The notes: generated by a model from the letters alone, not told the origin. 64,000 nt of DNA from Chelydra serpentina (GCA_037349315.1 JBAIAC010000048.1:40612501-40676500), one strand, 5' to 3'. Positions 33,901 to 46,234 are shown, numbered from the stretch's first letter. Numbers and translations are program-made.

Positions 33901-33904
33901 GTTT

Positions 33905-34020
33905 ATAAATGTCAGGCCTGAGGAAGAGCTCTGTGTAAGCTCGAGAGCTTCTCTCTCTCACCAACAGAAGTTGGTCCAAGAAAAGATATCACCTCACCCA
34001 CCTTGTCTCTCAGTTCGCAA
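33905..34020 (+). repeat. Dispersed repeat, second copy of the 7505-7625 family
   Basis: It contains 'gagctctgtgtaagctcg', 'agcttctctctctcaccaac' and 'gaagttggtccaagaaaaga', and ends with 'cacctcacccaccttgtctc'. Confidence 0.65.
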
Positions 34021-36661
34021 GTGGCTTTTCAGATCACATGTGCCACGCTGCTTTCAGACCTGCCATGCTAGCAATTCAGCAAACCAATTTGAGATTCAGA
34101 AAAAAGGTGTGCAATTTTCAGGAGATATCTAAAATTGGAAACTTGCAAAGTCTCTTAATGCATCATTTGGCGAGGACGGGAAAGTTTGTAAAAATGATCC
34201 ACATAAATGTGACAAGAGCTTTTTTCTCATTAACATGTAAGCAATTACAAGAAAATCATATTAGCTACAAACCTCTGACGCTTCACTCCCCCTCACTCCC
34301 TCTGATCCCATCACTCTTTCCTGCAACTTCTACATTCTTGGCAATTAGTGGGACTACATAGGCGTGCTGCAGTTTGAGGTCAACATCACATATGCAGAGA
34401 CTAGGCCACATTCATCAATTCATCTTTGGCTTGACTCCATTGAAATGAATAATCATGGATGGATTTGGCCAAGTATAATTGTATGGTACAGTAGTTACAT
34501 GAGGGGGTGACAGATTATGGCAATTGCCATTCCACTGTCCATATACAGGATGCTACTTTTCATGGGGACAAATGCTCTGAAGCGAAATTCCCTCACCTAC
34601 ACTGAGCCCTAGAAAGTTGCCCTCTCAAAGTTGTTTGCAATTTCCACCCAGTTATAACCACAAATATTGGGACTCAAAACTACAGTCCTTGACAGCCCAA
34701 AGCTTCAGACATTACTGTGTAGGAAGTTTAATCTACAAGGAAGCAGGAATATAAAACACAGCTTTTGATCAAAAGTAACCGTTTGTCAGCTGATGTGCCT
34801 CTAATTTGGTTTTCAATGACATTATACAGCTGCAGCCAATGGATTCCAGCCAGGCCCAGCAATGAATGGAGTGGGGTTTTGTTTGTTTAAATTTAGTATC
34901 CGAACATGTTTTTCCCATCATTAAAATTAAGTGGAATTGCTCAAAATTGAATCATAGATGTTCAAACTCAAAAGGACTTATTAGGTCACCTAGTCCCTTT
35001 GTCTGACCAAAGCAGGATTGAAAACACATTGGAACCCATACTAACAGAGCCGTCTGGGTTTGTTCTAGTCCTTTTTTTATTGTACTCAATCAGTATATTC
35101 AAAAGTTTAAAAAACAACCACAAATGCCAGTGTAAACATGCTTCAGGTACATAGGTAATATAAAATATTGCACATATAAAAGTCATATGTTCAGTATTTC
35201 TTAATGATAATATTTCATCAGAGTAAAAGAGTCGTGCAGATGATGTGAATTTATTTGGCTGGCTGGCCTTGTTTCAGAAACTACTACACACAATTCAATA
35301 TTTACAAAAGATGAGCTCACTGCCTTTTCCTGTGTGCGTAATTCGATCTGAAATGTGGAGGATGCAGAGATGTATGAACCCTGCAGGGTGTGATTTGCAA
35401 GGGTATTTGTGAAATGAATGCAGCAGTTCATTTTGCAAGGGGTCAGCACAAATCAGCATAGGGAGGGCTGCTGTCCCCAGTCTCAAGGGTTTTTGGGGGC
35501 CCGGGAAGTGGTAAGGCATCTTTCTTACCTCCTCAGAAAACAAGAGGTTGGGGGAACTCTCCTTTCCTTAAGCCTCAGGGGCAGATAACGTCCCATAACG
35601 CTAGAAAATCCTCAAGGATTTCCTTGCAGACTGATGTGAGGCATTAAGATGGACCTTTAGTGCTCAGGTTTTCTAGCTACGGACATGAGGTTTGTCCATG
35701 AGCTGGCTGCAGTAAGATAGTGGGATGTCCAACTGAGCTATTTCCAGGTCCTTAGGAAGGTTCTTTGGGATTGACCGTAGTGACCTTGCCTGCTGGTTTC
35801 CCCTGCCCTGAAGACAGATGCCAGCAATCCAAAAAAAGCCTAGGAGGCAGCAGGATGGATCAGAAGAGGCCACTGGTCACCCTGAAGATAGGAATCCCAG
35901 GTGCTTGGTGGGAAGGGAGACAGGCTAGAAAGAAGGAAGGAGAATGAGGAGCGTGTGTGTCAGAAAATGAACGTCGTCCTCCTAGATTCACAAAACATAG
36001 CAAATTTCAAACTTAGGACAAGCACAGGATGGTCCAAGGTTTTATGCAGATGGTTTGCACAGCTTTATAGCTGGATGAATCCAGCTTAAATAGAGGCCAT
36101 TCACTGATGTTATAGAAAGAGTTACTGGTGAATTATGGATCTAGTCTTTTGATCTTAGAAGCAGCAAAGAAACAAATGAACATTTTATTGTCTTTACAAC
36201 AAAATGTCTTTCCTTCTGTGGGTCATCTCAGCCTTGGATGATTTGCATCCTATTTTATATATAAATGCAAATTCAATGCACCTTCTCTGCAAGACTCTTT
36301 GTAATAAGAGATAACTATAGGATACTCTACCCAAAAACTTAACTTGCTGAAATATCTTAAACACATTAAAGATGTTGCTAGGTCTGTATTTTATAATTCC
36401 TTTAAATCAATCAAGGGTTGTCACTTATGACACAATAGTCATGAATTCAACAAAATATGCAGTAGCATTTTTAAGAGGATATTTTAACAAAATAAGTTCG
36501 AGAAACAGTGGTGAGAAATTCAGCCCTAGCGAAAAGGTAGGCAAAAATTCCCACAGACTTCAATTGATGTTGCACTAGTTTACACCAAGAATAGACTTGA
36601 TCCACTGAATTTAGTGCTGCCATCTACAGGTTGAAAAGGGTACAATATATCTTTAAAATAT
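34021..36661. other. Downstream of or within the distal ITGA8 3' UTR; CR1-like fragment near 34945-35040
   Basis: No coding exon was found. 'gaatcatagatgttcaaactc' with 'cacctagtccctttgtctga' (34950-35015, minus) is an old CR1 3'-end fragment. Minus-strand AATAAA candidates occur at 36189-36184 and 35081-35076. The true end of the ITGA8 transcript could lie anywhere in this interval. Confidence 0.4.
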
Positions 36662-36667
36662 TTTATT
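36662..36667 (-). promoter_or_regulatory. Candidate ITGA8 poly(A) signal (proximal)
   Basis: The plus-strand TTTATT is AATAAA on the gene strand, about 750 nt after the stop codon. It is the nearest canonical hexamer I found, and alternatives exist further downstream at 36184-36189 and 35076-35081. No usage evidence is available from sequence alone. Confidence 0.3.
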
Positions 36668-37413
36668 GTATACCCCTTCCAATACAATTATATTTAAATT
36701 CCCCTGCCCCCCAAATCACCCCTGTAGCCAAGAAAGATTTTTCTGAATGTGCAGGCCATTTGTCTACTTACATACGAGATAAGCAAATGATTTCCATGTT
36801 ATGATTTACTTCTCTAAAACTCCGAATCTACGATTAGATCTGATACTCATCCCAGAAAGGTGGAAAAATAAATAAATTGTGCCCCATGTATAAAGTCCTT
36901 TAGAGACTACCTTTCTGCTTCAGAAGTACTTTCACAGTACCAATATATTGCTTGTCTCCCTGAGCCACAATTTCATAAAAGTTCTTATCCTTAGGGAGGT
37001 GTCAAAAATATTCTGCATGATACAGTAGTGTTTGAAAGCTTTGTCCTGATCCATCTTCTAGATGATACAGCAATGCGGGCATTTCATCTTTGCAAGGTTT
37101 GGGTTATTCTGAACGTGATTTAACACACCACATGTGTTCAAAAAGGTCTGTCAAAATCTAGAGCGACTGAAGTATGGTATAAAAAACTCTTTGCACAGTG
37201 ACGGATTATGTTTTTAAGGCAGTAGTAAGGCTGGTTTCTGCCCAGGATCATCATCATGTGGTGAATTTTCAGAAACGTTGCATAGATCAGATTACAACAT
37301 CATGGCACTTGCAATTTCAAAGGAAGTCTGTTGGTAGAAGAAATCCTTCATTTAATCTTTAGCACATTTCTAGGCTTGAGTGGGACTCTGAATTGAACCT
37401 TCACTCTCCTCTC
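36668..37413 (-). other. ITGA8: ITGA8 proximal 3' UTR (inferred)
   Basis: This is the sequence immediately after the ITGA8 stop codon on the gene strand. It contains no recognised transposon in about 750 bp, which contrasts with the flanks and suits transcribed UTR. The extent is inferred. Confidence 0.5.
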
Positions 37414-37500
37414 TTATGCATCAGTAGTCTTGTCATTTGTCAGTTGTTCCCTGTCAGTCATGTCATCTTGAGGAGGTCTAGCTCTGTCAAAGAAGCCGCA
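37414..37500 (-). CDS. ITGA8: ITGA8 last coding exon: cytoplasmic tail
   Basis: This is the final exon of integrin alpha-8, the alpha chain that pairs with beta-1 and binds RGD ligands such as nephronectin. The 29 codons read CGFFDRARPPQDDMTDREQL, followed by TNDKTTDA and TAA (37416-37414). GFFDR is the alpha-8 version of the GFFKR membrane-proximal motif, which packs against the beta tail and controls activation. The acceptor on the gene strand is 'ttttcttcag' directly before TGC (37500), phase 0, matching the phase of the preceding exon that ends ...LWK. The tail length and the ARPPQ-D-M-DREQLTNDKT pattern distinguish alpha-8 from alpha-V and alpha-5. No disruption is seen. Confidence 0.96.
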   Translation of the reverse strand, partial: CGFFDRARPPQDDMTDREQLTNDKTTDA

Positions 37501-39564
37501 CTGAAGAAAACAAGACAATAGAGCAATCACAATAAGGCAGCCACATGATTGTTCTCTCCCAGCTCATGCTCCTTTCCTCTAACCTCTACCCCTCACCATG
37601 TTGAGCCTTAATTTAGGGGCTCTTCTTCACTCCTAGCTTTCACATGGAGTCAACAGAACTAGTTGCATAAGTATGAATAGGGGTTGTGGAATTGGGCTCA
37701 TTGTTTATAAGCGCTTTGGAGCAGGGACATTGCCCTTATTGTTGGTAATTACATACATAAACCCACTATATATTGGGAATTCCAGGAGATTTTAAGAATG
37801 CACTGAGTTGTAATAGAACTATTCTGCCAAGTACTGAACACCCTCAGCTCTTATCAAAGTCAGTGGGAGTTGAAGGAGATTAGCATCTTGTGAGATCACC
37901 TTAAATGCCACCATTTTTTTTGCTCTGTAGCTACTCTATATAAATAAAATATTAAATATATTCTAGTGAATTTAAGGTTTCCTTCTACAGGAAAGGCATA
38001 AACAGCACCAAAGTAGTTACATAAAAAACGTCCCATCATATGATAAAATACACAATAAAAATGAACACAAAGGGGTGACATAAGGCATCTGACTGAGATA
38101 AGTATAAATCATTGTAATAAATTCGAAGAAATGAACGATAGTAGTAATGTGCTTGCCTTCTTTCCATCACACATACACAGTTTGTTGCTTTTTTCTCTCC
38201 AATTACATGTATTTTTGTAGAGAAAAATTAAGAACAAGGGAAACATGTGCTACAGAGGAAAACATTAGAAATGCTGTGAATATAGAAAAGCCATCCAGTC
38301 CATCACATGGTACCTGTCCTTTCAGAAGAAATAGCCCTTCTGTCCATGTAGGATGCTGTACTATTATTATTTAGGACATGTATACAATGTTCAAAGTAGG
38401 AAAAGTGTTTTACTCCTGGGGCAGGGATCTTGTCTCTCTATTGTTTTGAAAAGCACCTTCTATTCTTTGAATACAGTCCTGGCTTCACTGATGTCAATAG
38501 CAACCTTCTCATTGACTTCAATGGAGCCAGAATTTCACCCAGCGTTCTCAATGGACAATAGCATTTTGCATACCCAGGGTGCTATGTTGCAGTAATATAG
38601 TCTTCTGAAAGGCAGGTACAGTCTGTCAGACTGGCTAGATTATTATCTTCTATTCATAACATTCATTGTGAAAACAGTGGGAGTTTTAGGTGGAAGACGA
38701 AAGCTGGATTGGACCCCAAAGTGTAAACAAAAATCTAAATTTATAAAAGCTGCTTTTGGCAGCCACTATTAAAAGCCTGATTTGAATTTTGACATCAACA
38801 GTAACTCTAACGACACAGTTTGTGTTTATCCCAAGTCAGAAGTGGTTACAGTAAGGCACAATTACTGAAGGAATTTCAAATCAGGGAAATAAAGTGACAA
38901 AGGGATGAGCAGCTGGCCTTGAGTTGGGGGGCCATTTTACAGGGCCAGATTAAAGATCGTTGAGAGATGACACTTTTTCCAAGGACTAAGTGATGGGTAT
39001 GAAACTACTTCCACTTCTAGTGTTATAAGGAACCCTGAAGAAGCAGATTGTCTTAAAACCTGTGAAATAAAGATCAACCAACTCACTGACTGCAAATCTT
39101 ATGACTTGTAATTAAAAAAAAATCAGAGATAACCTGGTAATATTAAAAGAAATCTCCTTAAAAGTAATCTCCCAAATTGGGAGATTACGTGATAACAAAA
39201 ATGGCAGTTCCTTAAGGATTCGAGGTAAATGAAACAAAAATGCTTTATGAACCTAAATGCTCCAGAAAGACGATCATAAGTCTTGGGAATCAGAGCCAAA
39301 CTCTGTAAAACCATTTATAACCAGACTTTCATAACAAAGAAGACTTTGAAAACAATGTCCCTTCACAAAAGTCAGCTACATAAGCATGTGGTCATATGCC
39401 ACATCAAAGAAGACATAAGTCTATTGTTGCTTTTGCTCCAAACTCTTAAAGGTCACAGGTTCCAATTTCTCATTCTCTCTCTCTCTTTTTTTTTGGTTGG
39501 TCATCTTAAATCTTGTAAGTATCCTTCCAAGTTTCATTAAATAAATAATAATGATACAACATAC
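37501..39564 (-). other. ITGA8: ITGA8 last intron (2,064 bp)
   Basis: On the gene strand it begins GTATGTTG (donor at 39564) and ends TTCTTCAG (37501). It holds no recognised gene. Near 38478-38540 there is a short 'cattgacttcaatggagcca' palindromic fragment, and near 39025-39090 a possible repeat tail ending 'gtgaaataaagatcaacc'. Confidence 0.9.
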
Positions 39565-39687
39565 CTTCCACAAAGCTAAGGTCAAAATAGCCAGAACCAA
39601 CAATCCAAGGAGTATTGCTAGTATTATAACCCATAAAGGGATTACAAAGGAGACATTTGGAGTAGCGCAAATGATAGACGTTCTTAT
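39565..39687 (-). CDS. ITGA8: ITGA8 penultimate coding exon: transmembrane helix
   Basis: The 41 codons start IRTSIICATPNVSF at the end of the ectodomain and run through VIPLWVIILAILLGLLVLAI to LTLALWK, the single membrane-spanning helix of integrin alpha-8. The acceptor is 'ttttcgtttcag' before ATA (39687). The donor after AAG is GTATGT (39564-39559). Both boundaries are phase 0, and 123 nt is a multiple of three. PNVS is a possible N-glycosylation site just outside the membrane. The helix is almost invariant among vertebrate alpha-8 chains, which makes this the firmest identification in the window. The longer open frame around it (39421-39876) is intron read-through on both sides. Confidence 0.97.
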
Positions 39688-40296
39688 CTGAAACGAAAAG
39701 ATATGAGGTGTAAATGAACAAAGATTTTGTAATAAATGAAACCAGAAAATGAAACACAATGAAACTGACAGATTAGAAACATATACTGCCCACAGTTCTT
39801 GTACATTAACTTTATTTCCTGCCACTTCTGCAACTTTATTCACAATAATCCTTAAAAATGGGATTTGCACAGACATAAATACCTCTTATATTAGGCATAA
39901 TATAAAACATTTTCACCCACTGAATATAGAATCACTCTGAAGCTCAACAAACTAACAGTAAATGCTTCAAAACCATACAAGGAACCAAACTCTGCTCTCA
40001 GTTACACCAGTATAAAATTCAGAGTAATATCATTGACTTAAATAGAATTAGTCTGAACAATGGTGTAAACAAGAACCAATTTCAGCTTAAATTTTCTACT
40101 GGAACTAAAGTATGTACCATCTACATAATATGCTGTAATGTAACAACTTTTGCTGACAAACCAATACACATTTTTTTATTATTACCTTATGTTTCAGCTA
40201 AGCAGCCCAAGAGCTAAACTCATCATATAGAACACGTCATCCATGTAATATAAGCATAATGCACAAAAATACCATGGTGTCAAGTATCCATTGGCA

Positions 40297-40395
40297 TGGA
40301 TTGGCATGCATCCGACCAAGTGGGTATTCACCCACGAAAGCTTATGCTCCAATACATCTGTTAGTCTATAAGGTGCCACAGGACTCTTTGTTGCA
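40297..40395 (+). repeat. Penelope-type terminal repeat, second subfamily
   Basis: 'gcatccgaccaagtgggtat', 'cccacgaaagcttatgctcc' and 'agtctataaggtgccacagg' parallel the terminal repeat at 6011-6132 block for block, but with consistent differences. It therefore represents a separate subfamily. No coding part is attached. Confidence 0.7.
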
Positions 40396-41367
40396 AAAAT
40401 ACCACGTTTTTTGAACTCTCTTACATTATTCTGTCACACTTAAAGGACGCTTAGTGTACATGTAGAATGACCATTTTAATGTATTGTGAAGTAATCAGAA
40501 AGTATAGCAAGAGCTCTCTCATTGTCTGTGGCTCTAGAAAGCAGCAGGTGTGGATAATATGTGAATTATGAGGAGTTAAGGTCTTCCCACTGATTTTACA
40601 AAATCATCTAGATTCCAAGCCTTCATTGTAACAAATGAAGCTAACAAGCCCTCTAGCTTTTTCCTCTCCGGTCTTCCCAATAAATTATCTCCAGGCTCTC
40701 TCCTCCATACCTCATATCCAGTTCATTCTGCTCCCTCAGATACTGTTCAAAGCTCTCCTCATCAATCTCCCTTGTTACTTTGTTTCTCTCTGATGTTTCT
40801 AAAGAGTTAGCTTGAGCTTTCCTTATCTCCTTACTCATAGGTTACATCCTCTGCCATCTTTCTCTAGCTTTCTTCTTTTCTATTGCACTAAGAAATTTTT
40901 TCTGTCTTGGGTTTTCCGCAGGACCGATCTCACACACTCCTCTTCAGCCTAAGCAGAGTAAGTTTGTGGCAGATGGAACTCATCCTGTTCTTCATGATGG
41001 AATGCAACCACCAGGCAGTCTCCCGAGCAAATTGATTATATGCCTTCTGAAGCTGTTTTCTACTTTTACTGCTTGAGGTACTGCTAGGAAACCAGAGTCC
41101 CTACTTATTGAGTCTGCTGCTTACTGCTAGTCCCTCTGCCCCATTCTAGGTTCAAATACTTTAGTCCAATATTGTACCCTTCTGGTGTCTGCCAAGATTT
41201 TCCTCACACTCTCTTGGCCCTCATCTTGCCAGCTAAGTCTCTTTTTCATCAAATTCTTCCATGCAGACTCCCCTGTTCCCTTATCATTAAATGATAATTA
41301 ACTCATCAGGATCTAGATTTAGCTGTTCTGATGCTCCTCTCTCTTACACCACTGTAAAACAGAACCA

Positions 41368-42100
41368 GTTTTTTTGGCCAGTTTGTCACAGAGACTGTGG
41401 AACAACAACATGCTGACCATCCACACAAAGGTCGCTGTGTACCGCGCATGTGTGCTAAACACTCTTCTCTACGCCAGCGAAACTTGGACCCCCTACGCTT
41501 CGCAAGAAAAGAGCTGAATGCCTTCCACATGCGCTGCCTCCGTCGCATACTTGGGATCACTTGGAGTGATCGAATAACGAACAACGAGGTGCTGGAATGT
41601 GCCAAGATCTCCACCATGTTCACTCTCCTCCGTCAACGCCGCCTCAGATGGCTTGGCCATCTAAGTCGCATAGAAGATGGACAGATCCCCAAAGACCTGT
41701 TGTATGCTGAACTTGCCTCTGGAAACAGAACTACAGGATGGCCCCACCTTCGCTTCAAGGATGTCTGTAAGAGGGACCTGAAGACTGTTCAAATCGACAT
41801 CAACAGCTGGGACGAGCTCGCCCAGGACAGATGCAGATGGAGACACGCTCTGACTGCTGGATTGAAAACTAGTGAAGACAAGCTGCGGCAGCTTGCCGAG
41901 GAAAAGCGGGTTCAACGAAAAAGGAAGCAGCGGCTCCAACCCACAGCTGACACTGCCTTCAAATGCAGCAAATGCAATCGAGACTGCCACTCTCGTGTGG
42001 GGCTCTACAGCCACAACAGACGCTGCACAACCATCAACTAAATATTCCCCATGGGCGCATATCCATCGTCTCTCGAGACTAACCGACGCCAACAACAACA
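41368..42100 (+). mobile_element. 5'-truncated non-LTR retrotransposon with target duplication
   Basis: The insertion is bounded by a perfect 12-bp duplication, AAAACAGAACCA (41356-41367 and 42101-42112). It ends in a short CAA-repeat tail, the mark of target-primed reverse transcription. Only the last part of the ORF is present, starting in the RT thumb. It is on the opposite strand to ITGA8, within its intron, and is one of the better-preserved elements in the window. The clade is uncertain (RTE- or Jockey/I-like C-terminus). Confidence 0.9.
41375..42041 (+). pseudogene. LINE ORF2 C-terminus with C2H2-like finger
   Basis: Frame one reads LSQRLWNNNMLTIHTKVAVY, then 'LLYASETWTPYASQEK'. A one-base shift near 41510 moves it to 'ELNAFHMRCLRRILGITWSD' and on without a stop to TAA at 42041. 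The conserved 'RRLRWLGHLSRI' and 'RFKDVCKRDLK' blocks are typical of the region after the RT in many LINEs. The final 'FKCSKCNRDCHSRVGLYSHN' plus RRC forms a Cys2-His-Cys type finger near the C-terminus. The frameshift and 5' truncation make it a pseudogene. The open 214-codon stretch suggests recent insertion. Confidence 0.85.
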
Positions 42101-42350
42101 AAAACAGAACCATCTCCACTGAAATCAACAGAGCTATACTAGTGTAAAACTAGTGAAGAGGAGAATCGGGCCCAACTTTTTCAGCCCTGCCACCAATTCT
42201 CTGTTTGCTAAGCTTTGGCTATTAGCTAACTGGCCAATTATAACCAAATAGTTCTGAACTTACTCATTCACTTTAATGGAGTGTTTAATTTGAAGATTAT
42301 TGATGACCTCTTGGCCCTTAGAATGAGTCATTTTAGTGATTAAGATTTAA

Positions 42351-42646
42351 TGGCAGGTCTACACTACAGCCGGGATTGATGCTCTGAGATCAATCCACCG
42401 GCGGTCGATTTTGCGGGTAAGTAAAGACCCGCCAAATTGACTGCAGATTGCTCTCCAGTCAACCCCTGTACTCTATCCCCGACAAGAAGAGTAAGGTAAG
42501 TCGACGGGAGAGTTTCTCCCATCAACGCCCCTGCGGTATATACCCCACAGTAACTTGACCTAAGGTACGTTGACTCCAGCTACATTATTCACGTAGCTGG
42601 AGTTGCGTAGTGTAAGTCGACTTACTGTGGTAGTGTAGACATAGCC
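42351..42646. mobile_element. Harbinger-like MITE, diverged
   Basis: The ends TGGCAGGTCTACAC / GTGTAGACATAGCC are inverted. The right-hand hairpin 'ctagctggagttgcgtag' with 'gttgactccagctac' corresponds to the left-hand hairpin of the copies at 22563 and 30237, so the orientation is reversed. No target duplication is evident. Confidence 0.65.
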
Positions 42647-44877
42647 TCTGTGATGGACAAGTGCCAAGTTAACTCCTCTCCTTCTGTCTGTCTTTCTTGC
42701 TCTTTTTTTTTTAAACAGTATCTCCAGCTTCCTTTCTGAACCTGATCTTTCTCTTTCTTTCTCCCTCCCTCCCTTCATCATGGCCTCCCCCTCTTTTTGT
42801 AAGCACCTGGAGACCCTATCCCTGATTCCAACTACCATCATACCTAATTGCATAAGCCAGTCCTTTCCACGTGTTCCATCTCTGTGCCTCTGGTTCCTGG
42901 CCTGAGGCAGCACTTGCAGAGTTAGCAGGTGGAGGGTGGTGGGAGGATCGGTATGGGCTAATGAGATATATCTGTCTACACTTCTAGAATGCAATCACTG
43001 TAGTATCTGGATTCTGTTACCTGATTCAAAATCAAAGTTAGTAAGGTTATACTGAAAGTAGGACTAAAATCTATGTTCTGGATAACAGTCCTGAGCTAAC
43101 AAGGCTAGAACACTTATCTTCCAGCTACAGTGTACCCTGTGGGTTCCCCAGAAGACCCTCAGAAACTGTTCAGTCCTTATGGTGTTTAACACTAAGATTG
43201 GCCAGAGTCCCATGGATTAAATGCCAACATTGGTAGACATATTGTCATTGATCTTATAATGGACACATTCAGCTACCATGCTTCTCCACTGCAGCTGGGC
43301 ACGCTTATTGAACCCTGATACTGCATTCATTTGTAAACATGCTCCATAGGAATTTGGATGCAAATATACAAAAAATCATATATTCTTTATCCAATTAAAT
43401 TAAGTGAAATTTGTTTCCTTTCTCAAATAAACACCACAAAATTCCCTCTACCCTCCAAACACTCCCCTTCCCCATATACCAGGGTAAAAGGAATGGATTC
43501 CATCATTGTAGTTTTTTTCACATCCTATAGGGCATTGCAGAATGTTGTAGGCTTTCTACACCATTTGGTTCAGCAGTAACAGTGAAGGGCTCCTAGTTTA
43601 ACATGTTAATAAATATTTTTGAATGGCTTTCCTTGTCTCACAGCAATACTGTATCCGGCATTAAAATGCAAGGGCAGCAAGAATGAGAAAAAGGTCAGCT
43701 GCTCTGTCTGCAGTGACTGCACACAGAAAACTCCATCATGGATAACAATGAATTGGTACAAAAGGCCTATCTGGCCAAAATAGTCATGAGAGTTGCAGAG
43801 ATGGGATGCACAAAGTCTGTAACAGAGCAAGGCACTGCCTAATGAGGAGAAGAATTTCTCTCTGCTACTTAAAAATTATGGTGAGAACCCTGAGGTAAAT
43901 CTTGTAGGCTCAGATTAAGTATTGAGCAAAGGATAAGAATGGATTAAAAAAAACCAACCTCACAGACAGCCCAAGGAGAGATAGACTGATAAGATATATC
44001 TGAAACAAAGTGCTGTCTCTATTGGAAAAGTTATTGGTTCCCAATACTTCATGAGCAAGGAGCAATATTTCTGTCTGAATATGATCAAAGACTATAGGCC
44101 CGTGGCCAACCTCACATACATCAGTTCCACACTGGTGTAATTCATTTGACTTCAATAGAATTGCTGTCATAAAGGGGTGCAGCACTGGGCTCTAGTACTT
44201 GTCTGAGGCTGTTGGTGACAAGAAAGAAGCAGTAAAGCAAGACCTACAGGCATATCAATAAACCTTTGAAATTCACAACCAGAAGCTGACCTAAGTAGCT
44301 CCTTCTATCAGCCTGAATCTGATGGACTCAGAAAACTTATTTTACTGCAAAATTGTTGTGCTAAAGCCATTGCTGATCTTAATATCTCGAATCAAATTCA
44401 CTCCTCGTGTAAGCAGTAATGCAGGTACTTAAATGCAGTAGGCCCAGGAGTCAAAGAAATTGCAGGAGGGATAATACTGTCAATTGTAACAGGGCATTAT
44501 AAAAAAAGGCAGAACACCTAAAGGAAATTAGCCAGTTATGTATGGGTAGGTAGAGAGCCAGTTGGTGATAGTTTATTGACACTGCACATTTTAAACAAAA
44601 TAATAACTAGAGGGCTAGGCAAGTGGGCAGTAGACATTACTGCTAGCTGCTTTAGTTTTTGTTTAAAGACCTTTGAATAAGTCATGACCATCTAATTGTG
44701 CACATAGGGCCTGATCTAAGTCCTACAGAAATCAATTGAAAGAATCCCATTGACTTCAACAGGCTTTGGATCAGGCCTATAGTTTGCTTATGTGACTACT
44801 GGCTCCTATCACTGTTACCCTATCCCCTCTCGCCCATCCCTTTCATTTGTTTGTTGCACTCATTTGTTGTACCTTGT
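42647..44877. other. Intronic sequence, no feature recognised
   Basis: Pyrimidine-rich near 42680-42790, otherwise ordinary AT-rich intron. A 'cctgatctaagtcctacaga' palindromic fragment lies near 44708. Confidence 0.4.
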
Positions 44878-45005
44878 CCCAATTTAGATCATAAGCACGT
44901 TAGGTTAGGTAATGTGTGTTATTATGGTTTTGGCAGAGCATCTTACACAATGGAGTACAATTCCTAATTGGGACTTCTGTGTGCTCCACTAATACAAATA
45001 ATAAC
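44878..45005 (+). repeat. Old interspersed repeat family A (unclassified)
   Basis: 'ttagatcataagcacgttag' then 'gcagagcatcttacacaatg' and 'ctccactaatacaaataata' follow the order of the family seen at 25757-25880. Confidence 0.5.
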
Positions 45006-46234
45006 TAATGATGAATTGTGAACCAATTATCACCTTGCCAGTCTGAGTGGGAGCTGCAACCCTTTCCCTTACCCTTCATTGGTACCTTTTGTCTTTTAAG
45101 GTAGTAAGCAATTTGCTGCAAGGCTGTGCATCCTCCTATCAGCCTCTACAGAGCTTACAAATTATGTAACATCAGTAAAAAGCCTTAATCCTGTGCAGGT
45201 GCAGAGTGTAACACCCAGAAGGTTCAGACTTACATAAAGTCAGGCAGGAGTAAGGCCTGAGCAGGGAATGTTTAGCTAAAGGCCTCATTTGCCCGCTATA
45301 TATCACACTTAAACCCACGTCTCCTCACCCATGCCCATTCTCCACCAACCCCATGCACCTCTTTGCCTTGTATTCTTGAAAGCAAAGAAGTGGTTGCGCA
45401 AGCTGTTTGAAATGTACTTCCTCTCAATGGGAAGGACTATGCCTAATGCTTAAACCTAGTTGTGCCTATACACAGCCTGCACTCACACTAGCATTAGAAC
45501 ATAACAAGCCAGTGTTCCCCGCTGCGCACTGCACAAGGCCTAATAATGCACTCACTAATGGACAATTTGAGATTACAGGCTTTGAACACCCACAGGAAGA
45601 GGCTGGCGCAGGAGAAAGAACAAAACATCCTTCCAGTTTTTGCCTTCCCTATTTCATCTACACAGCGAACCATATGTCATGCACACTCTCCACAAACAGT
45701 TTTTACTTACGATTTTGATTTAGGACAGATTTGTGTTATTTCAACTTGTATTTCTGCACTTCTCCATGTGGTTTCAGGTTTAGTGCTAGAAGAGCAGAAC
45801 CAGTTAACATTCTGAGGGGGTTTATCTGTTTTTATCTGAAGTTACAAGGATTTGGAATTTTTGTACAAGATTTACATGTTTGGCAGCAGAATTTTAATGC
45901 ATTTTGGTTTTCCTACATGGCCAATGTTATTTTTTTTCCCTATGTTGAACAAAGCAAATGGCTTGTGCTTTTCTCTGTCATGATGAAGGGATTCATAACG
46001 GGGATGCAGCAGTAGGCCATTGTGATTTTCTGTCTGTTACATTGCTGAGGGAGCTGCTGAAGCGGAGAGCTGGAATCTGCGAGTGAGAGAGAGGGGGAGA
46101 GAGAGTGTGTGTGTGTGTGTATGTGTGTGTGTGAAGATTCACCCACCTGTGACAATGAGGACTGCCAGGAGCAAGAAGTAAAGTTGTGGTGTGGTAGGTG
46201 TCAGTATAGCTCACAAGGAAGTGTGTGGGAGCCT
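45006..46234. other. Intronic sequence with a (TG)n microsatellite
   Basis: The only feature recognised is a GA-rich stretch followed by a (TG)n run at about 46083-46132. Confidence 0.5.

Noticed and set aside
39421..39876. A 151-residue single-exon gene with one membrane helix
   Set aside because: The helix belongs to ITGA8. Consensus splice sites at 39687 and 39564 show that the flanking codons are intron read-through.
40653..40838. Minus-strand 61-codon charged frame (Glu/Arg-rich), possible exon or small gene
   Set aside because: No homology was recognised, no convincing splice sites or promoter are present, and it lies in an intron in the same orientation as ITGA8. A transcript check would be needed to revive it.
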